Source of the DNA: Candidatus Puniceispirillum sp.
GTDB taxonomy: Bacteria > Pseudomonadota > Alphaproteobacteria > Puniceispirillales > Puniceispirillaceae
Direction of reading: 5' to 3'
Length of the DNA stretch: 64,000 nt
Assembly: GCA_028383305.1 (NCBI GenBank)
Contig: JAOEVD010000005.1
Span: 1-64,000, forward strand
The notes below the pieces were generated by a model. That model saw nothing but the letters and a program-made list of their open reading frames with translations, searched no databases and was not told where the DNA came from. Numbering within the stretch: the first letter of the stretch is position 1; each line of letters starts with the position of its first letter. Positions 46,063-55,867 of this stretch are shown piece by piece. The position numbers and the translations under genes were made by a program.

Positions 46063-47280
46063 CTAGCGCTCCACCAATTTTACACGGCTATTAAACCAGT
46101 TCATGAACGCCGCAGTCATTAATGAGAATGTCAAATAGACCATCATCATCATGAAAATCATCTCTACTTCTTTACCAACCTGATTTAACGCCGTACCGGC
46201 AAAAACTGACACCAACTCGGGGTATGCAATAGCAACTGCTAACGAAGAGTTCTTTGTTAAATTCAAATATTGCGAGGTAAGGGGCGGTATTATCACCCGC
46301 ATTGCTTGAGGGATAACTACGAGCCGCAAAGTAACATTTGGACGAACACCGAGGGCATACGCAGCCTCAGTCTGACCACGATTGACAGCAAGGATGCCAG
46401 CTCGAACAATTTCGGCAATGAAGGCTGCAGTGTAAAGTGATAAAGCCAGCCACACAGCCAACATTTCTGGCACCAACACCATTCCAGCACCAGATTGATA
46501 CCCTTGCCGCAATTTTGGGCCGGTATCTTTAAATTCAGGCAAGCTCCAATCTAACGGGCTGCCATTCAAATAATGCACCAAAACAGGAAGAATAATAATA
46601 ATGCCAAGCCCTATCCAGAACATAGGCAGTATCTGTCCAGTTTCTGCCTGCCGCCTCAACGCATACCGCCGCACCAGAAAGGTAATAGCAATTGCACCGA
46701 TAAGGGACAAAAAACTGTAGATAAACCCATCACTGACAATTGGAGCAGGCAAATAAAGGCCGGTAATATTCAGTCCAGCAACGCCTTCAACTAACTCAAG
46801 TTTTTCACGCTTACTTGGCATTGCGCGTAACACGGCAAAATACCAGAAAAACAATTGGAGGAGGAGTGGGACATTGCGAACGACTTCAACGTAAAAACTT
46901 GAGAACCACCTAAACACTAGATTGTCTGAAAGGCGCATTATGCCGACTGTAAAACCAATAACTGTAGCGGCTAATATCCCAAGTAAAGCGACAATAAACG
47001 TGTTTATAATCCCAATTAAATAAACATCTGTGTACGTTGATTTACCAACCTTGTAGTCTAGCATCCATGTGCCTAATGTTGGAGAAATTTGGAACCCTGC
47101 AGTCCTCGTCAAGAAGTCAAAACCAAGTGTTTTTCCTTGATTAGCTAAGTTGCTCAGGGTGTTGTCCGCGAGCCAATTGATAGACAGAAAAAGGCCAATT
47201 GCAATCAAAGCCTGAAACAAAATCCCTCTAATGAAGGTGTCATTCAAAAGACTCGTCAGGGACCGGTCTCTGCCAAACAT
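46063..47280 (-). CDS. aapQ: General L-amino acid ABC transporter permease AapQ
   Basis: 405 residues. IGFTVGIMRLSDNLVFRWFSSFYVEVVRNVPLLLQLFFWYFAVL and the EAA loop AGILAVNRGQTEAAYALGVRPNVTLRLVVIPQAMR show an AapQ/GltJ-like permease. Preceded by aapJ with an intergenic hairpin, followed immediately by aapM. Confidence 0.95.
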   Translation of the reverse strand: MFGRDRSLTSLLNDTFIRGILFQALIAIGLFLSINWLADNTLSNLANQGKTLGFDFLTRTAGFQISPTLGTWMLDYKVGKSTYTDVYLIGIINTFIVALLGILAATVIGFTVGIMRLSDNLVFRWFSSFYVEVVRNVPLLLQLFFWYFAVLRAMPSKREKLELVEGVAGLNITGLYLPAPIVSDGFIYSFLSLIGAIAITFLVRRYALRRQAETGQILPMFWIGLGIIIILPVLVHYLNGSPLDWSLPEFKDTGPKLRQGYQSGAGMVLVPEMLAVWLALSLYTAAFIAEIVRAGILAVNRGQTEAAYALGVRPNVTLRLVVIPQAMRVIIPPLTSQYLNLTKNSSLAVAIAYPELVSVFAGTALNQVGKEVEMIFMMMMVYLTFSLMTAAFMNWFNSRVKLVER

Positions 47281-47340
47281 AAGTGCCGTCCTTATTCTAA
47301 ATTCAACCTAGTAAAAAAATAACTTTTTTAAATAATTAAA

Positions 47341-47383
47341 CAAAAACCGCCCAGCCCATTGTTCAAAATGACAATGAGCTGGA
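47341..47383 (-). terminator. Stem-loop between aapJ and aapQ
   Basis: CCAGCTCATTGT and ACAATGGGCTGG (minus strand) form a 12-bp stem with one G-T pair and an 8-nt loop, followed by GCGGTTTTTG. It reads as a partial terminator 28 bp after the aapJ stop. Confidence 0.72.
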
Positions 47384-47410
47384 CAGTTCTTTTTGCGCTA
47401 AAACTAAACC

Positions 47411-48442
47411 TTAGCGGATTGGCGCTGCATAGAGAATTCCACCGTTACTCCAGAGCGAATTAACTCCTCTGGCCAATTTCAAAGGCGTATTCAGTCCAAC
47501 GTGCTTTTCGTAGCTTTCAGCATAATTTCCAACCTGCATGATGATGTTGTAAGCCCAATCATTTGATAAGCCCAATTCTTCACCGAACTTACCCTCTTTA
47601 CCGATCAAACGGGCGACAGACGGAGCAAGCTTTGACTGAAACTTTTTCATGTTCACGTTTGAAGAAGAAATTCCTAACTCTTCAGCGTTGATCATTGCGT
47701 TCAACGACCAGCGAACAATATTAAACCACTGATCATCGCCCTGACGAACGACTGGGCCAAGAGGCTCCTTTGAGATGATTTCAGGCAGAACAACATGGCT
47801 GTCTGGCTGGGTCAACTTTCCACGCTGGGCTGCGAGGCCTGAACGGTCAGTTGTATACACATCGCAGCGACCGGCATCATAAGCGGCAACAACTTCATCA
47901 GCTTTTTCAAAAGCAACCAGATTGAAACTCATTCCATTCGTGCGGAAATAGTCTGTGATGTTAAGCTCAGTGGTGGTTCCAGTATTGGTACAAATATTTG
48001 CACCATCCAATTCTGTTGCTGATTTAACACCAAGCGCGATTGGCACCATCATACCCTGGCCATCATAATAATTTACACCAGCAAAGTTCAGGCCAAGCTG
48101 CGTGTCACGTGTCATAGTCCACGTCGTATTGCGAGATAAGATGTCAATTTCACCAGAACTCAGGGCTGTAAAACGCTGTTTTGCGGATAGTGGTGAATAC
48201 TTAACTTTTTCAGCATCGCCAAAAACAGCTGCTGCAACTGCCCGGCAAAGATCAACGTCAAGACCAGTCCACTTACCGCTATCGTCAGCATTCGAAAAAC
48301 CAGGAAGGCCCTGTGAGACCCCGCACTGGACAAACCCTTTTGCTTTAACTGCTTCAAGTGTGGTCGCTGCATTGGCTGATGCAACAGCACCAAAACCCAT
48401 TGCTGCGCCGCAAAGCGCAGATAAAAACGAAAGTTTTTTCAT
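47411..48442 (-). CDS. aapJ: General L-amino acid ABC transporter substrate-binding protein AapJ
   Basis: 343 residues. ATG at 48442 with AAGAGGTGAC upstream; signal peptide MKKLSFLSALCGAAMGFGAV, cleavage near ANA. Family 3 motifs: LEAVKAKGFVQCGVSQGLPGFSN, GKWTGLDVDLCRAVAAAVFGD, EIDILSRNTTWTMTRDTQLGLNF. Periplasmic, binds L-amino acids for AapQMP. First gene of the operon. Confidence 0.96.
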   Translation of the reverse strand: MKKLSFLSALCGAAMGFGAVASANAATTLEAVKAKGFVQCGVSQGLPGFSNADDSGKWTGLDVDLCRAVAAAVFGDAEKVKYSPLSAKQRFTALSSGEIDILSRNTTWTMTRDTQLGLNFAGVNYYDGQGMMVPIALGVKSATELDGANICTNTGTTTELNITDYFRTNGMSFNLVAFEKADEVVAAYDAGRCDVYTTDRSGLAAQRGKLTQPDSHVVLPEIISKEPLGPVVRQGDDQWFNIVRWSLNAMINAEELGISSSNVNMKKFQSKLAPSVARLIGKEGKFGEELGLSNDWAYNIIMQVGNYAESYEKHVGLNTPLKLARGVNSLWSNGGILYAAPIR

Positions 48443-48927
48443 TGTGTCACCTCTTAAATTAGATTTTCGTTGTGAATAGCAGATTGAGCAGAATTGTACA
48501 TTTCTTGTGTTCATTTTAGCAATGACAAAACTCTGCCCACACTCCATTCAGAGAAAAATTTTCTAAAAACTTTTGGGTTTTGGTTTTTAAGGTCTCAAAA
48601 ATAGCATTATTACCCTTTGGCAAGAGCTTCTCGTATACAATTTAGTGCGCATTGCATGATATAAGACGCATCAGCTGATGATGTTAATCTTATATGAAGG
48701 CTGATCCCACAGAATCGGCGTTAAATAGAGGTTTGCGTGATTTACCTTTGTTAATATTTACCTATATTTTTGCTGTTATAACGGGAAGAAAAACAAACCA
48801 CATTCAGGCAAGCTGGGCGATTGCCTAATCTTGGCGTCCAGATTGACACCGCCTATTGCACAAGGCACTGTCGCTGCAACCCAATAATGGTCTTATTGGG
48901 AAAATCACAAATTTCTAGGGTCGTTTT
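48443..48927. other. Divergent promoter region with a dyad
   Basis: 485 bp without a supported gene, between aapJ (left) and an EamA exporter (right). AT-rich stretches such as 48580-48780 fit promoters. A perfect 8-bp dyad, CCCAATAA / TTATTGGG (48880-48900, 5-bp spacer), lies 27 bp before the EamA start and may be an operator or 5'-leader hairpin. Confidence 0.55.
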
Positions 48928-49836
48928 ATGCCGCGCTATTTTATGGAATTACTTACCCGCAGCCCACAGCGTTTTGGTACTTTACTGGCGCTTATCGGGG
49001 TTTTAGTGCTGACCCCTGACACTCTGGTAATCCGCCTTTCGGGGCTTGAACGCTGGGCCTTGATGGGCTGGCGCGGCATTTTAATGGGGGCGATGTCTTT
49101 GATGTTGTGGCGATTGCTGCTAACGCGCAATGCCAGCTGCGAATGGCGCAGTCTTGCCAGCTGGCAAGGGGTGCTTGTGATCACCGCCTTTAGCATGAAT
49201 TCAGCAACTTTCACCCTCGGCATTGTTGAAACATCGGCAACCGTGGTTCTGACGGCGGTGGCAACAATTCCCATCTTTGCAGCGATTTTATCTTATTTCA
49301 TGCTTGGCGAGCGTCAGGGCTGGCTTGGCTGGTTGGCTATCACCACAGCAATGGGCGGGGTAGTTGTCGTTGTGCTGGATGGCGGCAATGCGATTGGCAG
49401 CCCTGAAGGGTCCGCTCTTCTTGGTGGCATCTTTGGCGTGTTGACCGCCGCTGGCCTTGCTCTCACCTTTACAATGGCACGCAAATATAATGATCTTGGT
49501 ATTTTGCCAGCCGCCGCCCTCGGCGCGATGATCAGCGGTATTGTTGGACTGTTCTTAAGTGATCTAAACAGCATCACCGATGTGCCATTATGGTCGGTAT
49601 TAACGATGGGTTTGATTATCCTTCCCGTGTCTTTTACCTGCTTGAATTTGGCACCACGCTATACCAGCGCGGCGATTGTCAGCCTGTTGATGCTTCTCGA
49701 AATGGTGATTGGTCCATTTTGGGTATGGCTTGGTGTTGGCGAACAGCCAACAATCATCATGATGGCAGGGGCGGGCTTTGTTGCCCTGGTGCTTGGCCTT
49801 CATATCCTTCGCACCCAGTGGTTTACAAATTCCTGA
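48928..49836 (+). CDS. EamA-family (DMT) transporter
   Basis: 302 residues, ten helices. TPDTLVIRLSGLERWALMGWRGILMGAMSLMLWRL starts the first repeat and YTSAAIVSLLMLLEMVIGPFWVWLGVGEQPT the second. AGGG precedes the ATG. It converges with a GlcG-like gene. Divergent from aapJ, which would allow joint control of amino-acid import and export. Substrate unknown. Confidence 0.9.
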   Translation: MPRYFMELLTRSPQRFGTLLALIGVLVLTPDTLVIRLSGLERWALMGWRGILMGAMSLMLWRLLLTRNASCEWRSLASWQGVLVITAFSMNSATFTLGIVETSATVVLTAVATIPIFAAILSYFMLGERQGWLGWLAITTAMGGVVVVVLDGGNAIGSPEGSALLGGIFGVLTAAGLALTFTMARKYNDLGILPAAALGAMISGIVGLFLSDLNSITDVPLWSVLTMGLIILPVSFTCLNLAPRYTSAAIVSLLMLLEMVIGPFWVWLGVGEQPTIIMMAGAGFVALVLGLHILRTQWFTNS

Positions 49837-49851
49837 ATATTGACCGGCTCA

Positions 49852-50346
49852 TCACGCTTTTACCGGCGAGCCTGAAAGTGACGAGTCGTGCCAATGATCA
49901 TCGGGGGTTTCTGGCTCGCTTTGAAAGCCAGCGGCAATGATGGCGGTGATCGCGCAATATTCGTCTTTGTCGGATGTATCACCACTGACACCAACCGCGC
50001 CAATAACGGTTCCATCCTCGGCCATGACCAGCACGCCCCCGGGGACTGGCACAAATTTACCGTCAGCAACCGTTGCAAGCGCCGCCTGAAAGCTGGGGCG
50101 GCTTGCCAGCCGGTCACGGATCAAACGGCTAGACATGCCCATGCCAAGCGCACCCCATGCCTTGCCACGCGCAATGTCAAATCGCATCAGTCCTGACCCA
50201 TCCTCAGATTGGCTGGCGACAATCTTGCCAGCCGCATCAAGCACAACAACCGTCAGCGGAAGCATGTTTTCGGCGCGCGCGGCGTCAATGGCAACCGATA
50301 CTATCTTCACAGCGGCATCATGGGGAAGGCTGATTTGCAATTGCAT
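49852..50346 (-). CDS. GlcG/HbpS-family heme-binding-like protein
   Basis: 164 residues. VVVLDAAGKIVASQSEDGSG, SFQAALATVADGKFVPVPGGVLV and VIGAVGVSGDTSDKDEYCA are the GlcG/HbpS pattern (PF03928). Family members bind haem, corrinoids or act in glycolate or diol operons. AAAGGAT precedes the ATG. It is last of three minus-strand genes with GST and amidase. Role here unknown. Confidence 0.88.
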   Translation of the reverse strand: MQLQISLPHDAAVKIVSVAIDAARAENMLPLTVVVLDAAGKIVASQSEDGSGLMRFDIARGKAWGALGMGMSSRLIRDRLASRPSFQAALATVADGKFVPVPGGVLVMAEDGTVIGAVGVSGDTSDKDEYCAITAIIAAGFQSEPETPDDHWHDSSLSGSPVKA

Positions 50347-50383
50347 ATTGTATCCTTTTCAGTGGCAACCAAACCTAGCCAGT

Positions 50384-50995
50384 CTAATCAATTGGCGGCA
50401 TGCTGTCTTCATAGCCCGGAACCATCGCGGCAAAATCGGCAAGCCATGACGCAAGATTCGGCGCATGATCACGCCAATTGACCTGTTTGCGGAAATCAAG
50501 ATAATCCAAAACACACGCAAGGCCAATCTCACCAATATCAGGCATAGCGCCATTGCTATAGCTTCGGTTTTCCGCAGCGATTGCTTCAAGGCCACGAACG
50601 ATTTTGCCACGCTGGCGTTCCACCACTGACTCAACATATTTATCTTCAGGGCGCATACGGCGCTCATAGATCACAAGAATGGCAGCATCCAGAATACCAT
50701 CCATTAATGCGGCACGGGTCAGCGCCTCATAACGCGTCGGGCCACTTGCCGGAATGATTTTGCCGCCACCCGCCTTGGCATCGAGATATTCCAAAATCAC
50801 GCGGCTGTCATAATAGATGTTGCCATCATCTTCCAACGCGGGAATCTTACCAAGCGGATTAACGTCGCAAATCCTGTCATTGGGATCAAGCGTGTCGGTT
50901 AGAACAGGTCTCACCTGATCATCAAAACCAAGAATATAGGTTGCCATTTTGACTTTACGGCCGAACGGCGATGAAGGGCTTGAGCGCAACTGCAT
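50384..50995 (-). CDS. Glutathione S-transferase
   Basis: 203 residues. Thioredoxin-like N-domain (SSPSSPFGRKVKMATYILG, then NPLGKIPALEDDG and YYDSRVILEYLD for the glutathione-binding loop) and helical C-domain. GAGGAG lies 9 bp before the ATG. It conjugates glutathione to electrophiles or acts as an isomerase; substrate not known. Follows the amidase gene. Confidence 0.92.
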   Translation of the reverse strand: MQLRSSPSSPFGRKVKMATYILGFDDQVRPVLTDTLDPNDRICDVNPLGKIPALEDDGNIYYDSRVILEYLDAKAGGGKIIPASGPTRYEALTRAALMDGILDAAILVIYERRMRPEDKYVESVVERQRGKIVRGLEAIAAENRSYSNGAMPDIGEIGLACVLDYLDFRKQVNWRDHAPNLASWLADFAAMVPGYEDSMPPID

Positions 50996-51007
50996 TGGAA
51001 TGACTCC

Positions 51008-51241
51008 TCAAACTGGATGATAAGCTGGCCCCGCATCACAAGGCCGAAAATGAAAAAATGGCATTTGATTACCGCGTAATTGCCAGAGCAAACGCGCAAA
51101 TCGGCAAAAACTGTAAAATCCTAGAACGAAGATAGCCGAAATGCCAACCAAATTTATGCCCGACAAAAGCAAAACATCGTCAGGCAAAAGATGATCAAGC
51201 GCACGAAATCCCATCGCATTGCGTGTAGCAATGGCGATCAT
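51008..51241 (-). CDS. Possible small membrane protein
   Basis: 77 residues with one hydrophobic segment (LLSGINLVGISAIFVLGFYSF). Lies between amidase and GST genes on their strand. No ribosome site and no family recognised; it could be chance. Confidence 0.25.
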   Translation of the reverse strand: MIAIATRNAMGFRALDHLLPDDVLLLSGINLVGISAIFVLGFYSFCRFARLLWQLRGNQMPFFHFRPCDAGPAYHPV

Positions 51242-51252
51242 TTTGTTTGCGT

Positions 51253-52623
51253 TTATTGATCATAGCTTTGCTCCTGAGTTTTATAGGACTCTGCGGCGTC
51301 AGCTTCGGCTGCGTTCAATTTCGCAAGCATCCAGCTTCCCGTCCGTAATAGCCTGTCATCTTCTTCCGGGCCACCAACAAGCTGTACACCGATCGGCATG
51401 TCATTTTCCGACATTAGAACCGGCATATTCAAACAGGGTAGTCCACATAATGTCCAGACAGTAGAAAAAATCGGATTGCCCGTGCTGCCCGCACTAAATA
51501 GCGGTGGTTCACCCGGGGCAGATGGTGTGATAATCGCGTCAAAATCATTAAAGAATGAGGCAAAATAGGAAACTGCCCTTTTGCGAAGTTCGACCGCCTC
51601 TTGATAGGCCTCTTCACTGATCGTTGCGCCATGCGCCAACAGCTTGGCCACTTGCGGACTTAGCTTGTCATTGTGATTCTCACGAATCTCGGCAAGGTTC
51701 TGGGTGATCTCATAATAATGGATAATATTCTGCGACTCGACAAGGCCGGCAAATGACTCCCCTGCGTCAAGCCGTTCAACCTGGCCGCCAAGCGCATTAA
51801 GAACCGCCATCATGCCTTCGCGGCTATCATCTGACAATTTGTCAAAATAGGGCATTTCGAACCAAACAAAATTTGGTGCGGCTGGCGGCTCGCTGGCAAC
51901 ACTGTTCAACAAGCCTGGACGCGGGCGACAAAAAGAACTTGGATCAGCCGGATCAAATTCGGAAATCACATCACCAACAAGCGCAACATCTTCATAATAG
52001 CGGGAAAAAACACCCACCTGATCAAGCGTTTCAGAAGTACGTAAAACACCGGTACGTGGAATCATACCTGCCGATGGCTTAAAGCCATAAACCCCACAAA
52101 AAGAGGCTGGCCGGATAACCGAACCGTTGGTTTGTGTGCCGATGGCGACCGGTATATGGCCTGCTGCCACGGCTGCTGCCGATCCTGCCGATGACCCACC
52201 CGGGCTATATTCCAGGTTATGCGGGTTACGGGTTACCGCTGGATCCATAAAGGCAAAAGGCGTTGTTGCGGTTTTACCAAGGATAACCGCCCCTGCCGCT
52301 TTTAGGCGCGACACCAACACCGCATCAAATTCAGGCTGGCGGCCAGCAAGCGCAACACTGCCACATTCGGTTGGCATATCGGCAGTATCGATAATGTCCT
52401 TGAGACCAATTGGCACACCATGCAGTGCGCCAAGCGCACGACCCGATTGGCGCAATTGATCCATCGCCCGCGCCTGTTCAAGCGCCCCATCACGATCAAG
52501 GCATACCCAAGCTTTTAACAAATCATCAGTTTTGGCAATCCGGTCAAGTGCCGCAGTGACAAGCGCAACCGAAGTTGTCTCACCATCGCGGATCATTTGT
52601 ACCATCTGCAAAGCTGATGTCAT
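51253..52623 (-). CDS. Amidase (amidase-signature family)
   Basis: 456 residues. Triad K75 (PIGLKDI), S144 (PGGSSAGSA) and S168 (TQTNGSVIRPASFCG). AGGAAA stands before the ATG. It is a paralog of the amidase at 19981, only distantly alike. The gene starts a minus-strand unit continuing to GST and GlcG-like genes. Cytoplasmic; amide substrate unknown. Confidence 0.9.
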   Translation of the reverse strand: MTSALQMVQMIRDGETTSVALVTAALDRIAKTDDLLKAWVCLDRDGALEQARAMDQLRQSGRALGALHGVPIGLKDIIDTADMPTECGSVALAGRQPEFDAVLVSRLKAAGAVILGKTATTPFAFMDPAVTRNPHNLEYSPGGSSAGSAAAVAAGHIPVAIGTQTNGSVIRPASFCGVYGFKPSAGMIPRTGVLRTSETLDQVGVFSRYYEDVALVGDVISEFDPADPSSFCRPRPGLLNSVASEPPAAPNFVWFEMPYFDKLSDDSREGMMAVLNALGGQVERLDAGESFAGLVESQNIIHYYEITQNLAEIRENHNDKLSPQVAKLLAHGATISEEAYQEAVELRKRAVSYFASFFNDFDAIITPSAPGEPPLFSAGSTGNPIFSTVWTLCGLPCLNMPVLMSENDMPIGVQLVGGPEEDDRLLRTGSWMLAKLNAAEADAAESYKTQEQSYDQ

Positions 52624-53000
52624 GAAGCGTTTCCTATCCTGTTATGATCATTTGATCGCTGCCGCCGTTTCTGTGGAGGGCTAACCTAGCGCGACACCAC
52701 ATTTTATCAATTTATAATTTAAGTTTGCTTAGAAAATGTCGTTTATCCGCCACGATGTTGCAAGGCTAAAACAAGGTATGACGAGAAAAAATTATATTTT
52801 TGAGTGACTTCCCTCTATTTCAAACTTATGTAGCGGTAAATTTTTCATGGGAGAAAACCGCGCAGCAAGCAAGATCAAATCCCAGAAAAAACTGATTGGG
52901 CCGTATGTTGAGCCTAATTACGACTAGGGTCGACTAGCCAAAATAGTGACTCTACTGCCAAAGCCCGAAAAACCGAAACCGTTGGTGTTTAGTTCTCTGT
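52624..53000. other. Gene-free interval
   Basis: 377 bp between the amidase start and the DadA stop. It probably carries the amidase promoter; the long T- and A-rich part near 52700-52830 is compatible. I see no RNA gene or clear hairpin. Confidence 0.5.
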
Positions 53001-54251
53001 TCAAATCAAGAATCGTGACACCCGAAATGGGGCCAAATCGATCGGCGGTGGCGTCTTTTTGATCAAGGCTGCCAAAAGCAATGCCGATCCAGGTGCCATC
53101 GACAGGCCAATATGGTGATGCCCAAAATTGAACCACAGCCCATCATGGCGCGGCGCGGCACCAATCATTGGCAACGAGTCAACAAGGGTTGGCCGCCGCC
53201 CCATCCATGGCGTGTCTTCGATCTGCTTGCCAAGCTTGACCGCCTCGCCCGCCAAGGCCGCTGATCGGGTGATTTGACCAAAATCGGGCGCGGCGTCACG
53301 ATCGGTCAATTCAACGCCGGATGTTACCCGCAAACCCTGCCGCATTGGCGCGACAACAAAACCGCCTTCAACATCAAGAACGGGTCTTGTAACCACTGGT
53401 TTATCGCCAGCTTTGAAATGCAGGTGATAGCCACGTTCCCAAGCCATCGGAATGTCATAGCCAAGCCAGCCTGCAATTTCGGCCGACCATGCCCCTGCCG
53501 CTAGCACAACATCATTACTGTGAAATGATGAACCTTGGTCACCACGCACCTGCCAGCCATCATCGCCGCGCGCAAGTCCGGTTACGGTCACGCAATCAAC
53601 AACACCGCCAGCCGCTTTGAATAATGCAAGATAAGCATCGGTCAGATCAGCGGGGCTGGACACCGCGCAGGTTTCATCCATCAACACGCCCTTGTGATAG
53701 ATTGGCGCAAGCCCGGGTTCGATTTGCCGGATCTGCTCACGATCAAAAACAGAAAATGCTACCCCGACTTCGCGCATGATATCCATTTCAGCCTCATAAT
53801 TGGCAAAGCCTTTTTCGGTTCGGAACAGCTTAAACCAACCACCGCCATGACGAAGCAGATGATCAACACCAGCGGCCTTGATCCATTTTTTATGCTGGCC
53901 TAACGACAGTTGCAGCAACGCCCGCAAGGCATGGGCGGCATGTTTGACATGCGACGGACGGCAATGCGCCAGAAACCGCACAAACCAGCCAAGCCGCCGC
54001 AGCACGAAAAAAGGATTGTAACGAAGCCCATTTGACCGGTTCAAAAGCAATTTTGGCAAGGCCTTGATCAGCCCCGGGTTATTCAACACGACAACCGATG
54101 AATCCGACAAAACACCAGCATTGCCATATGAGGTTTCACGACCCGGTTGTTGCCAATCCAGCAAGCGCACCTGATGCCCATCAAGCTGAAGCTGTAAAGC
54201 CGCCGCAACCCCGACAATGCCGCCACCAATTACAATTATTGACTTTTTCAT
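53001..54251 (-). CDS. D-amino acid dehydrogenase-like flavoprotein (DadA family)
   Basis: 416 residues. FAD motif GGGIVG near residues 8-13, ETSYGNAGVLSDSSVV, and C-terminal WMGRRPTLVDSLPMIG ... FGHHHIGLSMAPGS. A paralog of the protein at 6549. It follows the large permease at 54310 by 58 bp on the same strand and may oxidise what that permease imports. Oxidises D-amino acids or related amines; electrons to quinone. Confidence 0.88.
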   Translation of the reverse strand: MKKSIIVIGGGIVGVAAALQLQLDGHQVRLLDWQQPGRETSYGNAGVLSDSSVVVLNNPGLIKALPKLLLNRSNGLRYNPFFVLRRLGWFVRFLAHCRPSHVKHAAHALRALLQLSLGQHKKWIKAAGVDHLLRHGGGWFKLFRTEKGFANYEAEMDIMREVGVAFSVFDREQIRQIEPGLAPIYHKGVLMDETCAVSSPADLTDAYLALFKAAGGVVDCVTVTGLARGDDGWQVRGDQGSSFHSNDVVLAAGAWSAEIAGWLGYDIPMAWERGYHLHFKAGDKPVVTRPVLDVEGGFVVAPMRQGLRVTSGVELTDRDAAPDFGQITRSAALAGEAVKLGKQIEDTPWMGRRPTLVDSLPMIGAAPRHDGLWFNFGHHHIGLSMAPGSALLLAALIKKTPPPIDLAPFRVSRFLI

Positions 54252-54309
54252 CCCCGATGCTCCGCAAACCCCGTTTCGCGCTGTTTTACAACCACCGCTC
54301 TATAATTGG

Positions 54310-55644
54310 CTAGATCATGATATTTACAAGACATAATGCCGCCCCACCAACAAGCGCATAGGCCAAAGCTGTCCATAGATTCGGCCCAAGAACCAAATCA
54401 CGCGATCGCACCCGAAACAAATTGGCACTGGTAATGACGGAGAGTGACGCAACCGAACTCATCGTTCCTGCGCCCCATCCAATCAAATGCGCCTGCATCA
54501 ATAATGCCGGATGCACATCGGCATGACCACCGCTGAACACCGCCAGAAATGCTGTGCTGCTAATCACCGGATGAACCCCAACAACCGAAGCCAGCATCAT
54601 GCCAAGCGGCGTCATGATCAGCGCAAACCAGCCCGGGATAACACCGTCATAAAGGCTGGTGACAAGAGCCGTAAAGGCACCCGTTCGTGTTGCAAAATAG
54701 CCGATTAGCATGGCCATGCTGATGATCAAAATATCATCGGCAATATTGCGCATACTGCTTGCCGTATCTTCAATGATAGGTTTGATCTGCGCCGGATAAC
54801 GGATGAATTGAACCAATACCAGTATCGGCATCACCACAACCACCGCCGATAAAGCGGTAAAATCAAATAGCAACGCCGACCCAAGAACCGCCCCAAGCAC
54901 CAGCAAAAGCCGCATCAAAACAGGTTTAAGGCAGATTAGCGCAAGCCTTAATTGCCCGCCCGAAAATGACCGGTTCAATAGCGGTAGTGAAATCGCTGCA
55001 AATAAAATCGCCGTTACCCCACCAATGCCAATCGCGATCCAAGAATTGGCCTTGCCAACAAAGCCCTGTCCAATCGCAAAAGCCACGAAAAAGGGCGACC
55101 AAGCCGCCGCTGTCACCATGCCGCGAAGCGCGGCCTCGGCAGCAAGCTGACGGCGTTGGTCATCAGCATCTTTGGGAATGGCCGCCGACAGAATCGCCAG
55201 CGCGCCGGTATTGATGATGCCACCAAAAATATTGGCCGCGAGATGCAATCCACCCGACGATGCGGACGCTGGTAATTGCGCCAACGCGTCCTGCGTTCGG
55301 TGAACCGAGGGCATCATTGAGGCGGTCGCGCGCACAAGTGCCATGGTTGGCAAAAGCGCGGTAAATATTAAAACATAACGGCCGCCAGTGGCCCATTCAT
55401 CACCATCGGGAAAATGATCGAGAAGTGCCCAACCAACAACCACCAACAATAGCAAGATCAAAACCGAATCATGCCGAAGGCGTGATAAGGTCAAAATCAC
55501 AAAGGCAATAAAGGTGATAACACCAAGATTAACCACCTCAATCAGGTCGGCGCCTGTTGTCACCTGTATCAGCGCCGCCACCCATGCCACGCATAAAAGC
55601 CCAAGCCGAATATGGCCGATCATCGGCATTTGTGTTTTCCACAT
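54310..55644 (-). CDS. Multi-pass membrane transporter, IT-superfamily-like
   Basis: 444 residues with about 11-12 hydrophobic segments and hardly any soluble part. Pairs of helix-break segments such as FGGIINTGALAILSAAIP and SVVGVHPVISSTAFLAVFSGG resemble ion-transporter-superfamily carriers (NhaD, DctM, citrate types). I cannot name the family. The start is uncertain: ATG at 55644 has no ribosome site and ATGs exist 15-21 bp further in. Adjacent to dadA, so an organic-acid or amino-acid cargo is plausible. Confidence 0.75.
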   Translation of the reverse strand: MWKTQMPMIGHIRLGLLCVAWVAALIQVTTGADLIEVVNLGVITFIAFVILTLSRLRHDSVLILLLLVVVGWALLDHFPDGDEWATGGRYVLIFTALLPTMALVRATASMMPSVHRTQDALAQLPASASSGGLHLAANIFGGIINTGALAILSAAIPKDADDQRRQLAAEAALRGMVTAAAWSPFFVAFAIGQGFVGKANSWIAIGIGGVTAILFAAISLPLLNRSFSGGQLRLALICLKPVLMRLLLVLGAVLGSALLFDFTALSAVVVVMPILVLVQFIRYPAQIKPIIEDTASSMRNIADDILIISMAMLIGYFATRTGAFTALVTSLYDGVIPGWFALIMTPLGMMLASVVGVHPVISSTAFLAVFSGGHADVHPALLMQAHLIGWGAGTMSSVASLSVITSANLFRVRSRDLVLGPNLWTALAYALVGGAALCLVNIMI

Positions 55645-55867
55645 ATCAGAATTAATGCCCTATTAGACACGCTGTTCATTCCCGATTTTGGCCTTGATCA
55701 TCCTGGCATTGGCGCATGATCGCCGCAGCCCCATCCGAAATGATGCGTTTGGTGGTTTTACCAAAAAGGTAACTATACCCGCATGATCAAACACGAATTC
55801 AGGCAAAATTCCAAATGTTAAACGCCGTGATTGATATAATCATTTTATGAATGTAAGACCCACATGG

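Noticed and set aside
52924-53136. Short open frame over the 3' end of the dadA gene
   Set aside because: Same-strand alternative frame that overlaps the DadA C-terminus; no family or ribosome site.
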